Position numbers and translations under genes: made by a program. Shown here in pieces: positions 53,978 through 62,650 of a stretch of 64,000 bases of DNA (the first letter of the stretch is position 1; every line of letters begins with the position of its first letter). This stretch comes from Rhizobium mongolense subsp. loessense (lineage in GTDB: Bacteria; Pseudomonadota; Alphaproteobacteria; Rhizobiales; Rhizobiaceae). The notes beneath the pieces were generated by a model. It saw nothing but the letters and a program-made list of their open reading frames with translations. It was not told the origin of the DNA and made no database searches. The stretch is taken from contig NZ_FMTM01000017.1 in assembly GCF_900099775.1 (NCBI RefSeq), positions 1 to 64,000 of the forward strand. Reading direction: 5' to 3'.

Positions 53978-56641
53978 ATGGCGGAGACCGGATTGACGAA
54001 CAGCCCCCGCAGGCAAAGACATGGTGCGTTTGCCCTTCGGCCCTCTCTGGCGAGGCTCGTAGCGGTCAAGCGGTTCTTAGCGCGCCTGGTACTCGTATCC
54101 GAGCAGGTCCTGCCACCGCTCGTCCCGGTTCTTTCCGTCGTTGCCTTCTATCTGGCAGCATCCTGGTTCGGCCTCTTCCGCTCCGTTCCTGACTTCATGC
54201 GTGTCGGGCTGCTGATTGCCTTCGCCATCGCCTTCCTCGCCGCCCTCATCCCGTTTCGCAATCTTCGCTGGCCCAATACCGCCGAAGCCGACCGCCTGCT
54301 TGAAGAGCGCAACGGCCTGCCGCATCAGCCGGTGACGGTGCAGGAAGATGCGCCGGCCTTCGACACGCCCTTCGCAAAGGCGCTTTGGCGCGAACATCAG
54401 ACGCGGATGGCAAAGAAGATAGCAGCCCTCGACACTGGCTTCCCCCGCCCGGACATCGCAGCCCACGACCGTTTCGCGCTACGTGCCATCCCGGCCCTCC
54501 TTCTCGTCACGGCCTTCGGTTACTCGCTATCGACCAACGGCGGCTCAATCACCGACGCGCTGCAGCCACCCGTCGCGCCGGCCGCGACCAATCCGGCTGT
54601 GCGTATCGACGCATGGGTCACCCCGCCCTCCTATACCAGCCGCGCTCCGGTCTATCTGGCGGCGACCGGCACTGAGCAGGCGATCAACATTCCGCAGTTC
54701 TCGAACCTGACCGTTCGCGTCAGCGGCGGGCAGACGGACGGAAAGGTCGTATTCAGGAAAGAGAGCGGCGAGGTGCGGGAAATCGCAGCCGAGACAAAGG
54801 CAAATCAGCAGCCTGTTGCTGCACCGCAGGCCAAGCCACAGACACCGACCACGCCAGCACTTGCCGCACAGACACATGTGATGAAGCTTGAGGAAAACGG
54901 TGCGCTGCTCGTCAATGGCCGCAGGTGGAACTTCAATGTCATACCGGACAAGGCACCCGAGATTGCTTTCGACGGACTGCCCAAACCCAGCGTAAACGGC
55001 GCGCTGGAAATCGGCTTCACGGTAAAGGACGATTACGGCGTGCACGAAGCGCGTGCGGAAATCCTTCCGGCCCAATCCGATCCGGAGGCAAAGCCGCTTT
55101 ATCCACTCCCCGATTTCCGGCTCGACATTCCGCGCCGCAACGCGCGTGATGCCAAGGCCGTAACCAGTAAGAACCTGACCGAACATCCGCTGGCCGGAAA
55201 GCGCGTACGCGTTACGCTGGTCGCCAAGGATGCAGCCGGCCAGACCGGCCGCAGCCCGCCGCATGAGATGACGCTGCCGTCACGGCCGTTCAACGAACCG
55301 CTGGCCGCAGCCGTTGCGGAAGAACGCCAGGTTTTCGCACTCGATACCCGCAAGATGTCGGAAGCGATCGCTCTCAACGAGGCGCTGACGATCCGTCCTG
55401 AAGAAACGATTCCTAAGCTCACCAACTATCTGCTGCTGCAATCGGCGCAGACGCGCATGAAGCTCGCCAAGGGCGATGAGCAGTTGAAGGATACGGCCGA
55501 CTATCTGTGGGATATCGCGATCGGCATGGAGGACGGCGACCTTTCGCTTGCGGAACGCAACCTGCGCAACGCCCAGCAGAATCTCGCCGACGCGCTTCAG
55601 CGCAATGCGCCGGACCCGGAGATCAAGAAGCTCATGGACGAGCTTCGCAAAGCGATGAACGAATATATGAAGGAACTGGCTGAGCGCATGCAGAATGCGC
55701 CGATGCAGCCGAACCAGAACGCGCAGAACGTGATCCGCCAGCAGGATCTGGAGCGCATGATGGACCAGATCGAGAATCTGGCCCGTTCAGGCAACCGCGA
55801 TGCCGCTCAGCAGTTGCTTTCCGAATTGCAGCGCATGATGAACAACCTGCAGGCAGGCAGGCCGCAACAGGGCCAGCAACAGCAGGGCGACAACAGCCAG
55901 ATGCGCCAGCAGATGGACAAACTTGGCCAGATCCTTCGCGACCAGCAGAAGTTGATGGAGCAGACCTTCAAGCTGGACCAACAGTTGAAGGACCGTATGC
56001 AGCGCGGCGACCCGAACATGGGTATGAACGATCCGCTGCTTGACCAGATGATGCCAGGACAGGATGGCCAGCCGCAGGATCAGCAGCAGGGGCAGAACGG
56101 CGAACAGGGGCAGTCACCTTCGGAGCAGTTGACCGAGGAGCAATTGCGCGACGCGTTGAAACAGCTCCGAGCCCAACAGGATGCGCTTGGAAAGCAGCTC
56201 GGCGAACTGCAGAAAGGCCTTGGTGAGATGGGTATGAAGCCCGGCCCAGGCTTTGGTCAGGCACAGCGCGAGATGGAAGGTGCCGGGCGCGAACTCGGCC
56301 AAGGCCGCGGCGAACCGGCCCTCCAGGGCCAGGGCCGCGCACTGGAAGCGTTGCGACAGGGCGCCCGGGACATGATGAACCAGATGATGCAGGCGCAACA
56401 GGGCCAGCAAGGCCAAGGGCCACAAGGTCAGGTTGGCCAGGGCAACCAGAACGGCCGCGATCCACTCGGTCGTCCGCGTCGCGCAGAGGGCCCGGATTTC
56501 GGCGATCAAGTGAAGGTACCCGACGAAATCGACGTGCAGCGCGCACGCGAAATTCTCGATGCGATCCGCGAAAAGCTCGGCAACAACCCGCCGCAGGAGA
56601 TGGAGCGGCGCTATCTGGAACGGCTGCTGGATATTCAGTAG
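53978..56641 (+). CDS. TIGR02302 (DUF4175) membrane protein with Gln/Met-rich C-terminal tail
   Basis: This is about 887 residues. Two hydrophobic segments lie near the N-terminus (about 42-60 and 68-86), followed by a third near 175. A long periplasmic region with a DUF4175-type core follows (IRPEETIPKLTNYLLLQSAQ). From about residue 600 the sequence becomes Gln/Met/Gly-rich (GRPQQGQQQQGDNSQMRQQM), before a conserved C-terminus DEIDVQRAREILDAIREKLG. TIGR02302 is an alphaproteobacterial family of unknown function. I use ATG 53978; TTG 53993 is possible. It probably belongs to the lysA operon. Confidence 0.86.
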   Translation: MAETGLTNSPRRQRHGAFALRPSLARLVAVKRFLARLVLVSEQVLPPLVPVLSVVAFYLAASWFGLFRSVPDFMRVGLLIAFAIAFLAALIPFRNLRWPNTAEADRLLEERNGLPHQPVTVQEDAPAFDTPFAKALWREHQTRMAKKIAALDTGFPRPDIAAHDRFALRAIPALLLVTAFGYSLSTNGGSITDALQPPVAPAATNPAVRIDAWVTPPSYTSRAPVYLAATGTEQAINIPQFSNLTVRVSGGQTDGKVVFRKESGEVREIAAETKANQQPVAAPQAKPQTPTTPALAAQTHVMKLEENGALLVNGRRWNFNVIPDKAPEIAFDGLPKPSVNGALEIGFTVKDDYGVHEARAEILPAQSDPEAKPLYPLPDFRLDIPRRNARDAKAVTSKNLTEHPLAGKRVRVTLVAKDAAGQTGRSPPHEMTLPSRPFNEPLAAAVAEERQVFALDTRKMSEAIALNEALTIRPEETIPKLTNYLLLQSAQTRMKLAKGDEQLKDTADYLWDIAIGMEDGDLSLAERNLRNAQQNLADALQRNAPDPEIKKLMDELRKAMNEYMKELAERMQNAPMQPNQNAQNVIRQQDLERMMDQIENLARSGNRDAAQQLLSELQRMMNNLQAGRPQQGQQQQGDNSQMRQQMDKLGQILRDQQKLMEQTFKLDQQLKDRMQRGDPNMGMNDPLLDQMMPGQDGQPQDQQQGQNGEQGQSPSEQLTEEQLRDALKQLRAQQDALGKQLGELQKGLGEMGMKPGPGFGQAQREMEGAGRELGQGRGEPALQGQGRALEALRQGARDMMNQMMQAQQGQQGQGPQGQVGQGNQNGRDPLGRPRRAEGPDFGDQVKVPDEIDVQRAREILDAIREKLGNNPPQEMERRYLERLLDIQ

Positions 56642-56736
56642 CTGAAATTGGATCGCAATGCGCCATCCAAGTCCTTGGGTGCACACGATTCTCTTTCAAA
56701 CGATGGTCGCTCACGGCGCTGACGCAGCGCGGCGGG

Positions 56737-56757
56737 TTCCTGTCACGAGGACAGGAA
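56737..56757. terminator. Terminator-like hairpin between the TIGR02302 and cpdR genes
   Basis: The stem TTCCTGTC / GACAGGAA (8 bp, 5-base loop) lies between the two convergent genes. There is no T-tract on either side, so it may stop transcription only weakly. Confidence 0.5.
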
Positions 56758-56789
56758 TGGGGAGCAGGGGAAGGTGCCGCCAACCCGCC

Positions 56790-57149
56790 TCATGCAGCCA
56801 GCGCCCGGGCAACCGCTTTTCGGATGTCTGGAAGTGCAAACGGCTTCGACACGACATCGACGATCTTTTCGGCAAGGTCATCGGCCCGTTCGCGCTGCTC
56901 GGCATAGCCCGTCATCAGCAGGATTTTGAGCGCGGGAAAGGCGGATTTCGCCTGATGCGCAAGCTCGATGCCGTCCATGACCGGCATGCGGATATCCGAA
57001 AGGAGCAGATCGTAGATCCCGTCCTTCAGCTTCTCTAGCCCCTCGGCGCCATCGGCGGCTTCATCGGTCTCATGACCGTCAAGGCGCAAGGCCCGGGCGA
57101 CGAAAGAGCGAAGCGAATCTTCGTCTTCCGTGATCAGAATTTTTGCCAT
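56790..57149 (-). CDS. cpdR: Single-domain response regulator CpdR
   Basis: This is a 119-residue receiver-only regulator beginning MAKILITEDEDSLRSFVARA. The phosphoacceptor is D52 (LLLSDIRMPVMDG), the acidic pair is E8/D9, and K102 is in SKPFALPDI. The sequence matches alphaproteobacterial CpdR, which directs ClpXP to cell-cycle substrates when unphosphorylated and is controlled by the CckA-ChpT phosphorelay. The start at 57149 gives the family length; the longer frame is spurious. No kinase or phosphotransferase gene is adjacent. Confidence 0.93.
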   Translation of the reverse strand: MAKILITEDEDSLRSFVARALRLDGHETDEAADGAEGLEKLKDGIYDLLLSDIRMPVMDGIELAHQAKSAFPALKILLMTGYAEQRERADDLAEKIVDVVSKPFALPDIRKAVARALAA

Positions 57150-57269
57150 GATGTGCATCGCTCCGTCTTCATGCCCCGGAACGGAAATTGCACGGCGTTC
57201 CTTTTCGATCGGTAAACGAAAGAAGGCGATGGAAGGGATGGTTAACAACCCGTCTTATCATCGTTGAAG

Positions 57270-57812
57270 TCAGGCGTCGCCGGTAACCACGCCGACGTAG
57301 GGCAGCTCACGGAAGGCATAGGCGACATCCATGCCGTAGCCGACGACAAAGTAATCCGGGCATTCGAAGCCGACATAGTCTGCCTCGAGCTTTTCTTTGC
57401 GCTTGACGCTCTTGTCGAGCAGGACGGCGATGCTGACGTTGCGCGCGCCGCGTTCATAGAGCAGTTCCTTAGCGAAAAGCAGCGTGCGGCCGGATTCGAG
57501 AATGTCGTCGATCAGCAACACGTCGCGATCTTTCACGTCGCTGTCGATATCCTTGACGATGCGCACGCCCTGAGAAACTGTTCCCGTGCCGTAGCTGGAA
57601 AGCGTGATGAATTCGACTTCCGGCGCAAGACCGCTGTCGTGTAGCGCGCGGATGAGGTCTGCGGCGAAAATGAACGACCCCTTCAACACGGCAATGACGA
57701 GCAGGTCCTTTGTCGGACCCGCGGCAATGTGCTTTGCCATGGCGTGATTGCGTTCGGCAATCTGCTCGGCAGTGAAAAGCGGTTCGATAATTTTTCCGCG
57801 CACGACAGGCAT
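57270..57812 (-). CDS. hpt: Hypoxanthine phosphoribosyltransferase
   Basis: This is a 180-residue purine salvage enzyme that makes IMP or GMP from hypoxanthine or guanine and PRPP. The PRPP-binding motif VLLIDDILESGRTL is intact (near 100-113), as are the N-terminal LLVIAVLKGSFIFAADLIR and the C-terminal YVGFECPDYFVVGYGMD, which contacts the base. The ATG at 57812 (MPVVRGKIIE) is chosen over a longer frame that extends 13 codons further. It may be transcribed with the membrane protein gene just upstream. Confidence 0.95.
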   Translation of the reverse strand: MPVVRGKIIEPLFTAEQIAERNHAMAKHIAAGPTKDLLVIAVLKGSFIFAADLIRALHDSGLAPEVEFITLSSYGTGTVSQGVRIVKDIDSDVKDRDVLLIDDILESGRTLLFAKELLYERGARNVSIAVLLDKSVKRKEKLEADYVGFECPDYFVVGYGMDVAYAFRELPYVGVVTGDA

Positions 57813-57871
57813 ACGGCTAGCTCCATGAAACGAAGGGTAAGCCGTTAGCACATTAGAAGGGCAGAAACACC

Positions 57872-58531
57872 CTAAGGCATGAACGAAAGCCGGACTTCCG
57901 GCATTTTTCCGCCGGAGTGCTGCACGCGTGCCGAAAAGCCACGGCTCTCGCCACCATAGATGACGTCTGCCGGAGGATTGATGACCGTGCTGGCCACCAG
58001 CCGCTCACCGCTCATCAGATCGGCGCGGATCGGCCGCACGGTCTGTGTCGTACCACCACCGTTTTCGATGATGCCGTTGATGACCAGGATGCGCATGCCG
58101 TTTGCCTCGCGCGGCGCCACCGTGACATGCGTGAAGTGGAGCGGGGAGGTCAAGGCAGCAGTATCGCTCCCCGCTAGGCCGGAAAAACCGCCCGTCAGGC
58201 CGAAAACAAGAACGAAAAGCATGAAGACCAGGGCTATAAAGCTCTTGAGCGACGCCTGCTGCAGCCATTCTTCTGCGATCCCGAGGAATATAGCCGCTTT
58301 CGAGAAAGCCGTAGGCCTCGCAGCCAACTTGGCAGCGGCAGCGGCGCGCTTACGATTATCATTGAAACTTTTGGCGTTGAAGCCTTGGCTCCGGTTGCCG
58401 ATAACGACGAATTCGGCATCGGCGACATCAGCCGGACGGCCAGGATAGCGAGACTGACGCGCGGCAGGCTCCGGCGGCAGGAAATCGTAGGCGTTGCCCG
58501 GCGCGCGGCGCCTGAAGGTGGATGCTTCCAT
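57872..58531 (-). CDS. DUF3426-like membrane protein lacking the zinc ribbon
   Basis: This is about 219 residues. A basic N-terminal cytosolic part precedes one membrane helix (about 105-128, ALVFMLFVLVFGLTGGFSGL) and a periplasmic C-terminal domain with LVINGIIENGGGTTQTVRPI and ARVQHSGGKMPEVRLSF. That domain matches the DUF3426 pattern. The usual N-terminal MJ0042 zinc ribbon (CPxC pairs) is absent. Proteins of this type commonly lie divergently beside ftsEX, as here. I chose ATG 58531 (GGGAGA upstream). The function is unknown. Confidence 0.7.
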   Translation of the reverse strand: MEASTFRRRAPGNAYDFLPPEPAARQSRYPGRPADVADAEFVVIGNRSQGFNAKSFNDNRKRAAAAAKLAARPTAFSKAAIFLGIAEEWLQQASLKSFIALVFMLFVLVFGLTGGFSGLAGSDTAALTSPLHFTHVTVAPREANGMRILVINGIIENGGGTTQTVRPIRADLMSGERLVASTVINPPADVIYGGESRGFSARVQHSGGKMPEVRLSFMP

Positions 58532-58737
58532 GTTGACGGTCTCTCCCATCTCCACATGGTTTCAGTGCACGGTTAAAATCCGGCATTGAAACGAATCCTG
58601 CCCAGTCGTAAATTTTAATGGTTAATGCTTCGCTAAGCTTGCCTTCGAACAGGCATCTTTCCGACAAAATTCATTGATTGTTAACGGTGTTGGTTAACAA
58701 GTCGATGGCGTGAAACCATGAAAGACCGGGCTACCCG

Positions 58738-59397
58738 TTGATCCATTTCGAGAATGTCGGTTTGCGCTATGGCATGGGGCCGGAGATTCTCCGGGACCTC
58801 ACCTTCGATATTCCGAAGAAGTCCTTTCAGTTCCTGACCGGTCCCTCTGGCGCGGGCAAGACGACGCTTCTGCGCCTGCTTTTTATGTCGCTGCAGCCGA
58901 CGCGTGGCTTGATCCGCATGTTCGGACGCGACATTTCCGACATCCCGCGGCCGGAGCTGCCGCTGCTTCGCCGCCGCGTGGGTATCGTCTTCCAGGATTT
59001 CCGCCTGCTCGATCATCTCACGACCTATGAGAATGTCGCGCTGCCGCTTCGTGTACGCGGCAAGGACGAGAGCTCTTACAAGACAGACGTGCTCGAACTG
59101 CTGAAATGGGTGGGGCTCGGCGAGCGCATCAATGTGCTTCCGCCGGTGCTTTCCGGCGGCGAGAAACAGCGCGCGGCGATCGCCCGCGCGCTGATCGACC
59201 GGCCCGAGGTTCTGCTTGCCGACGAGCCGACTGGCAACGTCGATCCGCCGATGGCACGCCGCCTGTTGAACCTCTTTCTCGAACTCAACCGCCTTGGTAC
59301 AGCTGTCGTGATCGCAACTCACGATCTGACATTGATGGACCAGGTGGAAGCCCGCCGCATGATCCTTTCGGAAGGGCACCTTGACGTCTATGATTGA
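58738..59397 (+). CDS. ftsE: Cell division ATP-binding protein FtsE
   Basis: This is a 219-residue ABC ATPase. With FtsX it activates periplasmic peptidoglycan hydrolases at the septum. The Walker A GPSGAGKT has its lysine at residue 41, the signature LSGGEKQ is near 138 and Walker B is LLADEPTGNVD. The start codon is TTG at 58738: the family start MIHFENVGLRYG aligns there, and the only nearby upstream ATG (58719) is in another frame and soon meets a stop. ftsX overlaps the 3' end. Confidence 0.95.
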   Translation: MIHFENVGLRYGMGPEILRDLTFDIPKKSFQFLTGPSGAGKTTLLRLLFMSLQPTRGLIRMFGRDISDIPRPELPLLRRRVGIVFQDFRLLDHLTTYENVALPLRVRGKDESSYKTDVLELLKWVGLGERINVLPPVLSGGEKQRAAIARALIDRPEVLLADEPTGNVDPPMARRLLNLFLELNRLGTAVVIATHDLTLMDQVEARRMILSEGHLDVYD

Positions 59398-60403
59398 GCC
59401 CGCATCAAAAAACCGCGCGCAAAGCGCCGCCCAAGCACAGCAGAAGCGGGCGGAGATGCGCGTGCGGCCAACGGCGCCGATCCTTCCGCCCTCGAATATC
59501 CAGGGCAACGCATTGACGGTGGTCATCGCCATCATGGCCTTCCTCGCCTGCCTGACGCTTGGCGGCGTCAGCATGGTGCGTTCGACAGCGGCCAGCTGGG
59601 AGAGCCAGATTTCCCGCGAGATCACCATCCAGATCAAGCCGGACGACGGCCTCGATATGGAAAAGGCGCTGACGCAGGCACGCGATATCGCCATGACCTT
59701 TGTCGGCACCAAAAGCGGCCAGATCGTCGATGAGGCAGCAACGGCCCGTCTGCTGGAACCATGGCTCGGCAGCGGGCTTGACATCAAGGAGCTTCCCGTC
59801 CCCCGCCTGGTGATTATTACCATCGACGAGACGAACCCGCCCGATTTTGAGGCGATGCGCTCGCTGCTGAAGGAGAGCATCCCTCAGGCGTCGCTGGACG
59901 ATCACCGAACATGGGTCGATCGCCTCGTTTCAATGGCGCATACGACGGTCATGCTCGGCACCGGAGTGCTACTGCTCGTCTTCATCGCCATGGTGCTGAC
60001 GGTCGTCTTTGCGACACGCGGCGCGCTTTCCGGCAACCGCCATATCGTCGAGGTCTTGCATTTCGTGGGCGCCGAGAGCTCCTTCGTCGCGACTGAATTC
60101 CAGAAGCATTTCCTGAAGATCAGTCTCAAGGGATCGGCAATTGGCAGCGCTTTGGCAGCTCTCTTTTTCTTAGCGGCAGGCTTCCTGCAGAGCCGTACGA
60201 TTGCGACGCCGCAGACCGATCAAGCGACCGCTCTCTTCGGCACCTTCTCGGTCGGAGCCCTCGGCTATCTCGGCATTTTTGCGACGATGATCGTCATTGC
60301 ATTGCTGACGACGCTCACAGCGCGGCTCACGGTGATGCGCACGATCTATGAAATCGATACGCTGCGCTCGGACCCGACGCGAAGCGATGGCATCGCGAAT
60401 TGA
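59390..60403 (+). CDS. ftsX: Cell division protein FtsX
   Basis: This is about 337 residues: a long cytosolic N-terminus, a first membrane helix (about 45-65, VVIAIMAFLACLTLGGVSMV), a periplasmic domain, and three C-terminal helices of the FtsX/MacB permease type. It partners FtsE. The ATG at 59390 overlaps the ftsE stop by eight bases, so it is translationally coupled. A TTG at 59381 is an alternative. The extended cytosolic N-terminus is common in Rhizobiales FtsX. Confidence 0.92.
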   Translation: MIEPASKNRAQSAAQAQQKRAEMRVRPTAPILPPSNIQGNALTVVIAIMAFLACLTLGGVSMVRSTAASWESQISREITIQIKPDDGLDMEKALTQARDIAMTFVGTKSGQIVDEAATARLLEPWLGSGLDIKELPVPRLVIITIDETNPPDFEAMRSLLKESIPQASLDDHRTWVDRLVSMAHTTVMLGTGVLLLVFIAMVLTVVFATRGALSGNRHIVEVLHFVGAESSFVATEFQKHFLKISLKGSAIGSALAALFFLAAGFLQSRTIATPQTDQATALFGTFSVGALGYLGIFATMIVIALLTTLTARLTVMRTIYEIDTLRSDPTRSDGIAN

Positions 60404-60469
60404 ACGGCTCAGTCTTTTTTGCCACGAAAGTGTCTGTTCCCTGCCGCAATCTGCATATATTCACGATTT

Positions 60470-61186
60470 ATGACCATGGGCCACACTAGACGCACTCCGA
60501 TTCGTCCCGACCCGGCGCTTGCCAGCTACGGTGTCGAAACCTTGCGTCGTGGTCCCCTACGCCGGATGTTGCGATGGGGCGGATTCGCCTTCGTCCTGGC
60601 GACCGCGCTGCTTTTCGTCGGCTTCCTGCGGTTCGCCGATTCCGTAACCACCTTGAAACCTCCGGCAGAACCGAAGGCCGATGCCATCGTCGTTTTGACA
60701 GGCGGCTATCAGCGCATCGACCAAGCCGTCGAACTGCTGGAGAAAGGCGCGGGCAAGCGGCTGCTCATATCGGGCGTTCATCCGTCGACAACGCCGGGAC
60801 AGATTCGCAAAACCACATCGGCGTCCGCTGATCTTTTCGATTGCTGCGTCGACATCGGCTATGACGCGATCGACACGATCGGCAATGCGCAGGAAGCCGC
60901 AAACTGGATCCATGCCAAAGGCTACAAGAGCGTTCTGGTCGTCACCAACAACTACCACATGCCACGCAGTCTCGCCGAACTCGCCTACGTCGATGCCGAT
61001 ACGCAGTTCATCCCCTACCCGGTCGTCAACTCCGACCTGAAGACCAGGGCCTGGTTCACCGACCCAAATGCGCTTCGCGTCATGCTCGCCGAATATGCCA
61101 AGGTGCTTCTGGCAGGCGCGCGCAACATCACCGGCTTCGGGCGCCATCCCGGCCTTCGCTCGGCAAGCATCACGGGTCCGGGCTGA
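60470..61186 (+). CDS. YdcF/SanA-family membrane protein (DUF218)
   Basis: This is a 238-residue protein with one N-terminal membrane helix (about 35-55, WGGFAFVLATALLFVGFLRF) and a DUF218 domain (DAIVVLTGGYQRIDQAVELL near 72-91; VLVVTNNYHMPRSLAELAY). SanA/YdcF proteins are linked to envelope integrity, and some bind SAM. The catalytic role is unproven. I chose ATG 60470 (MTMGHTRRTP). It lies 66 bases after ftsX and 87 before plsC, all three probably co-directional with envelope roles. Confidence 0.88.
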   Translation: MTMGHTRRTPIRPDPALASYGVETLRRGPLRRMLRWGGFAFVLATALLFVGFLRFADSVTTLKPPAEPKADAIVVLTGGYQRIDQAVELLEKGAGKRLLISGVHPSTTPGQIRKTTSASADLFDCCVDIGYDAIDTIGNAQEAANWIHAKGYKSVLVVTNNYHMPRSLAELAYVDADTQFIPYPVVNSDLKTRAWFTDPNALRVMLAEYAKVLLAGARNITGFGRHPGLRSASITGPG

Positions 61187-61273
61187 TTTCCATCAAGCGC
61201 TTTTTATGAGAGCCATTATCGTGTAGGCAGGGCCAGCCCGCCGTTTGTGCGGATACTGGCTTTGGAAAATTTC

Positions 61274-62071
61274 ATGATCGCCCTGCGTTCCGTTCTCTTC
61301 AACACGATCTTCTACGCCAACCTCATCATCCGGATGATCGTGCTTTCGCCCTATTATTTCGTCGTGCCCCGCAAGACCGCCTATGCGATCCCCAAGAATT
61401 GGGCGCTTTCGAACCATTGGCTGATGGAAAAGATCGTCGGGACGACCTTCGAGATCGATGGCATAGAGAACCTACCGGACGGCAGCTACATCCTCGCCCC
61501 TAAGCACCAATCCTTCTGGGACACCTATGCACTGCTGCCCTGGTTGAAAGACCCGGTTTACATCCTCAAGCGCGAATTGATGTGGATCCCGCTTTTCGGC
61601 TGGTATGCGAAAAAACAGCGGATGATCCCGGTCGATCGCGGCGCACGCGGCAAGGTGATGGTCGAGGTGCTGAAGCGCACCAAGGAAGAGCTTGCGACGG
61701 GCCGTCAGCTGATCATCTATCCGGAAGGTACGCGCCGGCCTCCGGGCGCAGAACCGCTCTACAAATACGGCATTGCCCGCATGTATCGGGATCTCGGCAT
61801 TCCGGTCGTGCCGGTGGCCATGCATCCCGGCCTTTTCTGGCCGCGCCGCAGTGCCGTGCGCCTTCCCGGCCATTTCAAGGTTCGCATCCTGCCTGCCATC
61901 CCGCCGGGCATGGATCCGGATTCGTTCTTCGAGCATCTAGTCGATGTGACGGAGAAGGCGAGCGACGAACTGCTGGTCGATACGGTCACGCGCAATCCGC
62001 ACCTGCCACTGCCGCCGACCGCCATCGAGAGACTGGCGCAATTGCGCAAGGCAACGGCCGCTTCTGCCTAA
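61274..62071 (+). CDS. plsC: 1-acyl-sn-glycerol-3-phosphate acyltransferase
   Basis: This is a 265-residue PlsC-type acyltransferase that makes phosphatidic acid from lysophosphatidic acid. The catalytic H78-x4-D83 (PKHQSFWDT) and the substrate motif E151-G-T-R154 (IIYPEGTRR) are intact, after an N-terminal membrane helix (1-30). The ATG at 61274 is preferred over a GTG frame start at 61247. Its last four bases overlap the convergent ChaC gene. Confidence 0.93.
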   Translation: MIALRSVLFNTIFYANLIIRMIVLSPYYFVVPRKTAYAIPKNWALSNHWLMEKIVGTTFEIDGIENLPDGSYILAPKHQSFWDTYALLPWLKDPVYILKRELMWIPLFGWYAKKQRMIPVDRGARGKVMVEVLKRTKEELATGRQLIIYPEGTRRPPGAEPLYKYGIARMYRDLGIPVVPVAMHPGLFWPRRSAVRLPGHFKVRILPAIPPGMDPDSFFEHLVDVTEKASDELLVDTVTRNPHLPLPPTAIERLAQLRKATAASA

Positions 62072-62598
62072 GCGGCCCGCAGCCGCTTTACCTCGCCGGC
62101 GACCCGTTCCAGCCAATGGTCGCGAATGCCCATCTCCTTAAGATGCGAGAGCGTATTGAAAACATAGGCGTCGTTCGACCCAGACTGACCCTTTGCCTCA
62201 TGTACAGTGCGCGCAGCTACAGCGGCATCGAGTGCGCCGGCATATTGGGCGTGGTCCCGATCAACGATGTAGGCAATTGCCTTGATGTTGCGTCGACCGG
62301 GAAGCGATAGCGGCACATGCCGCTCCAGATAGACGTTGGTGACGAGCTCGCGGGCGCGCAGATAGTCCATCACCTCGTCCCTCTTCTCCAAGGCCACGCG
62401 AAACGCTATGCCGCGGCAGGAGCCCCCGCGATCGAGGCCTAGCACGAGACCCGGATTTTCCTGCGTGCCGCGGTGAACCCAGGAATGGACACATAGCGAT
62501 CGCCGGTAGCCGTAAACGAGAGCCTGTGAACGTTCAAGAAACGCGAAGCCCGGATTCCACATCAGCGATCCGTAGCCAAATACCCAAAATTCGTCCAT
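62068..62598 (-). CDS. chaC: Gamma-glutamylcyclotransferase ChaC
   Basis: This is a 176-residue ChaC-like enzyme that degrades glutathione to 5-oxoproline and Cys-Gly in characterised homologues. The N-terminal signature WVFGYGSLMWNPGF (residues 5-18) is followed by YRRSLCVHSWVHRGTQENPG. The catalytic glutamate lies in the RARELVTNVYLER region. The C-terminus is complete. It converges on plsC and is divergent from the DUF2125 gene with about 50 bases between starts. Confidence 0.92.
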   Translation of the reverse strand: MDEFWVFGYGSLMWNPGFAFLERSQALVYGYRRSLCVHSWVHRGTQENPGLVLGLDRGGSCRGIAFRVALEKRDEVMDYLRARELVTNVYLERHVPLSLPGRRNIKAIAYIVDRDHAQYAGALDAAVAARTVHEAKGQSGSNDAYVFNTLSHLKEMGIRDHWLERVAGEVKRLRAA

Positions 62599-62650
62599 AT
62601 CGCACGCCAGACCGAAATTCCCATTCGCGATTCACCATTGGAGAACCATC

